Program-made: the position numbers and the translations under genes
The notes under the pieces: model-generated
The model's input: only the letters and a program-made list of their open reading frames with translations
What the model was told of the DNA's origin: nothing
Database searches by the model: none
Shown: in pieces, positions 6,095 through 6,139 of the stretch
How positions within the stretch are numbered: position 1 is the stretch's first letter
Layout of the letters: each line of letters starts with the position of its first letter
Source of the DNA: Caldithrix sp.
GTDB lineage: Bacteria > Zhuqueibacterota > Zhuqueibacteria > Oceanimicrobiales > Oceanimicrobiaceae
NCBI GenBank assembly: GCA_004357015.1
Contig: SMXE01000153.1
Location: 1-6,139, forward strand
Direction: 5' to 3'
DNA: 6,139 nucleotides

Positions 6095-6139
6095 GATGGT
6101 CATGACTATTGGGAAAGCCCACATACCGTCCTGGGCTAA

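Noticed and set aside
5814..6122. Open frames of 88 (plus) and 77 (minus) codons across the GC-rich block
   Set aside because: Arg/Pro/Ser/Gly-rich translations with no family resemblance. Both run into or through the terminator-like hairpin and lack ribosome sites; they look like products of GC bias.

Overview
The window looks like a piece of chromosome from a Gram-negative, probably uncultivated bacterium of moderate GC content. The Gram-negative call rests on an Omp85 outer-membrane barrel and a lipoprotein. The lipoprotein's mature start (Cys-Ser-Ser-Ser-Asp-Asn-Pro-Ala-Gly-Pro) and the TTG/ATG overlap style recall FCB-type lineages such as KSB1, Calditrichota or Zixibacteria. That placement is a guess from style, not from a marker gene. 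All supported genes lie on the minus strand, so transcription runs right to left. No mobile element, CRISPR array, tRNA or rRNA was seen.

Region by region, in transcription order. (a) 5636-6139 has no convincing gene. It holds a near-perfect hairpin at 6062-6094 that looks like the terminator of a gene beyond the right edge, a block of about 70% GC with several short hairpins (about 5882-6057), and an AT-richer leader with repeated TGGCA motifs. (b) 4172-5620 encodes a 482-residue lipoprotein with a beta-rich C-terminal half punctuated by Asp-Gly turns. It has a strong Shine-Dalgarno site and its own intrinsic terminator (4091-4138), so it is probably a single-gene transcript. (c) 3879-4090 is non-coding and probably carries the promoter of the next operon. 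(d) 3878-1 is a tight operon: a single-POTRA Omp85/BamA-like protein, a DUF4390-like exported protein, an NtrY-like membrane histidine kinase, and the start of a sugar-1-phosphate nucleotidyltransferase that runs off the left edge. The first three genes overlap by 4 bases each (TTGA and ATGA junctions), and the fourth begins 28 bases after the kinase stop.

Taken together, the operon suggests a cell-envelope module: an outer-membrane assembly or transport pore, a small periplasmic or anchored protein, a kinase with an extracytoplasmic sensor domain, and a sugar-nucleotide enzyme. The most interesting point is the translational coupling of an Omp85 protein to a DUF4390-like protein and an NtrY-like kinase, because DUF4390 and NtrY are also neighbours in betaproteobacteria. 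No clearly new system is visible. Most of the other long open frames are antisense shadows of these genes.
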